64,000 nucleotides of DNA, taken from NCBI RefSeq assembly GCF_004000825.1, contig NZ_BILZ01000001.1, forward strand, positions 1 through 64,000. The letters run 5' to 3'. This DNA is from Paenibacillus kobensis NBRC 15729 (GTDB lineage: Bacteria > Bacillota > Bacilli > Paenibacillales > Paenibacillaceae). The translations under genes were made by a program, and so were the position numbers. Shown here piece after piece: positions 61,081 to 64,000 of this stretch. The notes beneath the pieces were generated by a model, which saw only the letters and a program-made list of their open reading frames with translations, ran no database searches and was not told where the DNA came from. Numbering within the stretch: the stretch's first letter is position 1; every line of letters starts with the position of its first letter.

Positions 61081-62154
61081 CTACTTGCCTTCCTTCAATT
61101 CCGCAAGCGCCTGCTCTACGTACTTGCTGTCGAGCACCTTCGACGTATCGAGCTGTTTGTTGATCGCGCCTACTTTAAAGAGGAAGTCGGCTTGCTCCTG
61201 ATGCGCCTTCGCAAATTCTGGCGTAATCGGGGACAATAGCGGTTCGGTGCGATGCATGACTTCAGCCAGTACTTCTTTCTCCAGCTTAGCCGCATCTGCC
61301 AGATCACCAGCTACTTCATCGATATGGGTACTGTAATAAAGCCGTACTTCCTCATAGGCTTTCAAGAACGCAACGGCAGCATCCGGATGCTGATCAAGGA
61401 ACTTTGTACGGGCGATCAGGAAGCCGGGAGCATTGATGTTCAGATCTTCACCGGATACGAGAACTGTAGCTCCGGTTTGATGTTCGGCAACCGTCGCATA
61501 TGGCTCCCAGATCGACCATGCGTCGATCGCACCCGAATCGAGAGCCGGTCTCGCTTCGTCGGGCTGGAGTTGAATAACTTTCACATCGTCGCCTGTTAGT
61601 CCCGCTTTATCGATCGCCATATAGAGGAAGTTGTAGGCGCTGCTTCCTTTGGCAACACCGACTTTCTTGCCTTTCAGATCCTTGAGCTCCTTGATCGGCG
61701 AATCCTTCGGTACGATGATCATATTTCCTTTACGGCCATCGCTAGTTACCGCAACGGCCTTGAACCCGACGTCGCCGACTTGACCGGAAATAACCGGGGT
61801 GCCGCCTACAGAACCAAAGTCGATGCGGCCAGCCGCGATCGCTTCGAAATGAGGCGGTCCGCTTGCGAATTCGTTCCACGTCACTTTAATATTGTCTTTC
61901 GCGAGCGCCTTCTCGAACAGCCCTTTCGAACGAGCGTATGGTAAAATGCCGGTTTTTCCTTGGACGCCGATGTTGATGGTGACTTCTTCTTTCGGCTTCG
62001 ACGATTCTTCTGTAGCAGACGACGACGAGGAAGCCGGCTTCGTACTTTCGGACGTTCCTTTGTCCTCGGATTTGCCGCATGCGGCAATAACGAACGTCAA
62101 TACGGATATAAGAAGAAGCGCAACAATTCGATTACGATACAATTTGGTTTTCAT
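61081..62154 (-). CDS. Sulfonate-type ABC substrate-binding lipoprotein (SsuA/TauA-like)
   Basis: 357 residues. The lipoprotein signal ends in IAAC with Cys26. The body has the SsuA/NitT family pattern: IGVQGKTGILPYARSKGLFEKALAKDNIKVTWNEFASGPPHFEAIAAGRIDFGSVGGTP and DLKGKKVGVAKGSSAYNFLYMAIDKAGL. It would capture an organic sulfur compound. Neither permease nor ATPase lies in the window; they may be beyond the right edge. Confidence 0.88.
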   Translation of the reverse strand: MKTKLYRNRIVALLLISVLTFVIAACGKSEDKGTSESTKPASSSSSATEESSKPKEEVTINIGVQGKTGILPYARSKGLFEKALAKDNIKVTWNEFASGPPHFEAIAAGRIDFGSVGGTPVISGQVGDVGFKAVAVTSDGRKGNMIIVPKDSPIKELKDLKGKKVGVAKGSSAYNFLYMAIDKAGLTGDDVKVIQLQPDEARPALDSGAIDAWSIWEPYATVAEHQTGATVLVSGEDLNINAPGFLIARTKFLDQHPDAAVAFLKAYEEVRLYYSTHIDEVAGDLADAAKLEKEVLAEVMHRTEPLLSPITPEFAKAHQEQADFLFKVGAINKQLDTSKVLDSKYVEQALAELKEGK

Positions 62155-62193
62155 AGTTAATCCCCCAATGTTTATTAATAAGAATGACAGTGT

Positions 62194-63567
62194 TTAGCTG
62201 GATGTAACTTGCTCTTCGGCTGCTGCGCGAGAAGCGGAGCGAGGATGGATCGGCACTTCGAGACCGAGATTATCGCGCAGCGTATGCCCCTCGTATTCGG
62301 TGCGGAACAAGCCGCGCCGCTGAAGGATCGGAATGACGTGCTCGACAAATTGCTCGAGACCGCTCGGCAGGATCGGCGGCATAATATTGAAGCCGTCGCA
62401 GCCGTAATTCAGGAACCATTCTTCTAGATGATCCGCGATTTGCTCAGGCGTTCCGGCAAATGTGTGATGACCGCGAGCGCCTGTAACTCTTGCGATGAGC
62501 TGACGAATCGTCAGTTTCTCCCGTCTTGCCATGTCGACAAGAAGCTGATAGCGGCTTTTGCCGCCGTTGATATCGACCGCATCCGGAAGATCAGGTACGA
62601 GTTCGTCTAAGGAATATTGGCTCAAATCGACGCGGAGCGTTCTCGAAACCATGCTCAGCCCAACCTCTGGAAGTACCAAATCCTGCAAATATTGCTCGGC
62701 TTCCCGCGCTTCCTGCTCGGTTGAACCGATAATGGGCAGGATGCCTGGCATAACGAGCAGCGAGTGGGGGGAGCGTCCATATTTCGGCATGCGTCCCTTC
62801 AAGCTGCGGTAGAACTGCTGCGCTTCCTCCAGCGTCTGCCAAGCGGTGAACACGACCTCGGCTGTGCGGGCGGCGAACTCTTGTCCGGTATCCGATGAGC
62901 CTGCCTGTACGATGACCGGTCTGCCTTGCGGCGTATGAGGGACGCTGAGCGGTCCCCGCACCGAGAAGTGCTCGCCTTGATGGCGGATCGGATGTACCTT
63001 GCTTGAATCCGCGAAGATGCCCGAGCTTTTGTCGATGATTAGCGCATCCGGCTCCCAGCTATCCCACAGCGACGTAACGACACTGACAAATTCATCCGCC
63101 CGTTCATAACGCAGCTTATGTGCGAGGTGATGGTCTTTGCCGAAGTTGAGGCTTGCTGCCTCCATACCTGTCGTGACGACGTTCCAAGCGGCGCGGCCCT
63201 TGCTCAGGTGATCGAGAGACGCGAACTTGCGAGCAACATGGAAGGGCTCATTGTAGGTGGTCGAGGCGGTACCGACAAGTCCGATCCGTTCAGTTACGGA
63301 AGCAATCGCCGACAATAGGGTAAGAGGCTCTGCACGCACAGGAACCGTATGCCGCACGGCCGTGTCATGCGGCTCATTCAGCGAAGGGATATCTTCGATG
63401 AACACCATATCGAACTTGCCCCGTTCGGCAGTCCGTGCGAAATGTTTATAAAAGTCGAACGTAAGCAAGCCGCCGGTATTCGTATTCGGATGCCGCCACG
63501 CCGCAATATGATGACCGACGCCGAAGACGAACGCGCCGAGCCGAATCTGTCGTTGAGATGCTGACAT
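62194..63567 (-). CDS. NtaA/SnaA/DszA-family flavin monooxygenase
   Basis: 457 residues from the ATG at 63567, 8 bases after AAGGAG; a GTG 9 bases upstream overlaps the spacing. It has IRLGAFVFGVGHHIAAWRHP, MVFIEDIPSL, GKGRAAWNVVTTGMEAASLNFG-type text (SKGRAAWNVVTTGMEA) and GRPVIVQAGSSDTGQEFAARTAEVVFTA, the luciferase-like FMN/FMNH2 fold. It cleaves C-S or C-N bonds with reduced flavin. Next to the sulfonate-type binding protein it suggests use of organic sulfur. Confidence 0.92.
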   Translation of the reverse strand: MSASQRQIRLGAFVFGVGHHIAAWRHPNTNTGGLLTFDFYKHFARTAERGKFDMVFIEDIPSLNEPHDTAVRHTVPVRAEPLTLLSAIASVTERIGLVGTASTTYNEPFHVARKFASLDHLSKGRAAWNVVTTGMEAASLNFGKDHHLAHKLRYERADEFVSVVTSLWDSWEPDALIIDKSSGIFADSSKVHPIRHQGEHFSVRGPLSVPHTPQGRPVIVQAGSSDTGQEFAARTAEVVFTAWQTLEEAQQFYRSLKGRMPKYGRSPHSLLVMPGILPIIGSTEQEAREAEQYLQDLVLPEVGLSMVSRTLRVDLSQYSLDELVPDLPDAVDINGGKSRYQLLVDMARREKLTIRQLIARVTGARGHHTFAGTPEQIADHLEEWFLNYGCDGFNIMPPILPSGLEQFVEHVIPILQRRGLFRTEYEGHTLRDNLGLEVPIHPRSASRAAAEEQVTSS

Positions 63568-63585
63568 GTATACCACTCCTTCTAA

Positions 63586-64000
63586 TTAAATGGACGCAGA
63601 TACGCTGTATCTGCTGATTGGCCGGGCGAGGCCGAGATGATCGCGAAGCGTGCTGCCCGTATATTCCGTTCGGTACAATCCGCGCCGCTGCAGAATAGGC
63701 ACGACGTGTTCGACGAATAATTCGAGACCTCCCGGCAAGAAAGGCGCCATAATGTTGAAGCCGTCTGCCGCGCCATTCGTGAACCATTCTTCGAGCTGAT
63801 CCGCTATCTGCTCTGGCGTTCCGGCATAGGTACGGTGTCCGCGAGCTCCCGTCACTCGATACATTAATTGGCGGATCGTAAGCCCTTCGCGACGAGCCAT
63901 ATCGGCTACAAGCTGGAATCTGCTTTTGTTCCCATTGATCTGTGTTAATTCGGGAAGCTCTGGCAGCGGTCCATCGAGCGGATAGCCTGACAAGTCGACG
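63586..64000 (-). CDS. Second NtaA/SnaA/DszA-type monooxygenase, 5'-truncated
   Basis: The frame runs off the right edge; 138 C-terminal codons are visible. It matches the C-terminal third of the neighbouring monooxygenase closely (for example TIRQLMYRVTGARGHRTYAGTPEQIADQLEEWF and VEHVVPILQRRGLYRTEYTG), so the two are tandem paralogues. The gap between them is only 18 bases and holds the ribosome site of the other gene. Confidence 0.9.
   Translation of the reverse strand, partial: VDLSGYPLDGPLPELPELTQINGNKSRFQLVADMARREGLTIRQLMYRVTGARGHRTYAGTPEQIADQLEEWFTNGAADGFNIMAPFLPGGLELFVEHVVPILQRRGLYRTEYTGSTLRDHLGLARPISRYSVSASI

Overview
The window looks like part of the chromosome of a spore-forming Gram-positive bacterium of the Paenibacillus/Cohnella type. 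This is inferred from strong AGGAGG ribosome binding sites, several TTG/GTG starts, LSAC-type lipoproteins, a CwlJ-like spore hydrolase, a XylR-type operator, a PBSX-like tail module and a WGxxGxxG-type C-terminus. No rRNA, tRNA, CRISPR array, transposase or integrase was found.

Layout. (1) 1-17018: three nonribosomal peptide synthetase genes, the first cut by the left edge. Adenylation pockets read by eye as Gly (protein 2), Ser and Ser (protein 3) and a Cys-like but unassigned code DLYDFSLVWK (protein 1 and the last module of protein 3). Proteins 2 and 3 start with only the C-lobe of a condensation domain, proteins 1 and 3 end with a complete condensation domain, and no thioesterase is present. 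(2) 17454-19460: a STAND ATPase/LuxR-type regulator. (3) 19977-31114: a headless contractile tail module in PBSX order (tail terminator, sheath, tube, frameshifted chaperones, tape measure, LysM protein, hub, baseplate, fibre) without capsid, lysis or integration genes. The regulator and the tail module share an upstream dyad, GTATAC-N6-GTATAC. (4) 31309-35948: a VOC-like lipoprotein, YczE plus a LacI regulator with a clear operator, and a GH94 phosphorylase. (5) 36223-43294: a PQQ island with a stand-alone CuA lipoprotein, a small membrane protein, a lipoprotein PQQ dehydrogenase, an exported beta-domain protein and a complete pqqABCDE operon, including a 23-residue pqqA. (6) 43437-56381: small secreted proteins and lipoproteins, MntP, an APH-like kinase behind a structured leader, CwlJ, VOC, erythromycin-esterase-like, VanZ-like and GH9 proteins, a papain-like protein and two AT-rich small genes. 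(7) 56536-60964: an FGGY sugar kinase under a XylR-type box, two GyrI-like proteins facing a WYL regulator across a palindrome, and a small secreted protein. (8) 61081-64000: a sulfonate-type binding lipoprotein and two NtaA/SnaA/DszA-type flavin monooxygenases, the last cut by the right edge.

How they may work together. The NRPS, regulator and tail module form a block of possible competition functions, and the shared dyad suggests joint control. The PQQ island holds cofactor synthesis, an anchored quinoprotein and a copper protein that could take its electrons. All functions are read from sequence motifs; no database or structure search was run.
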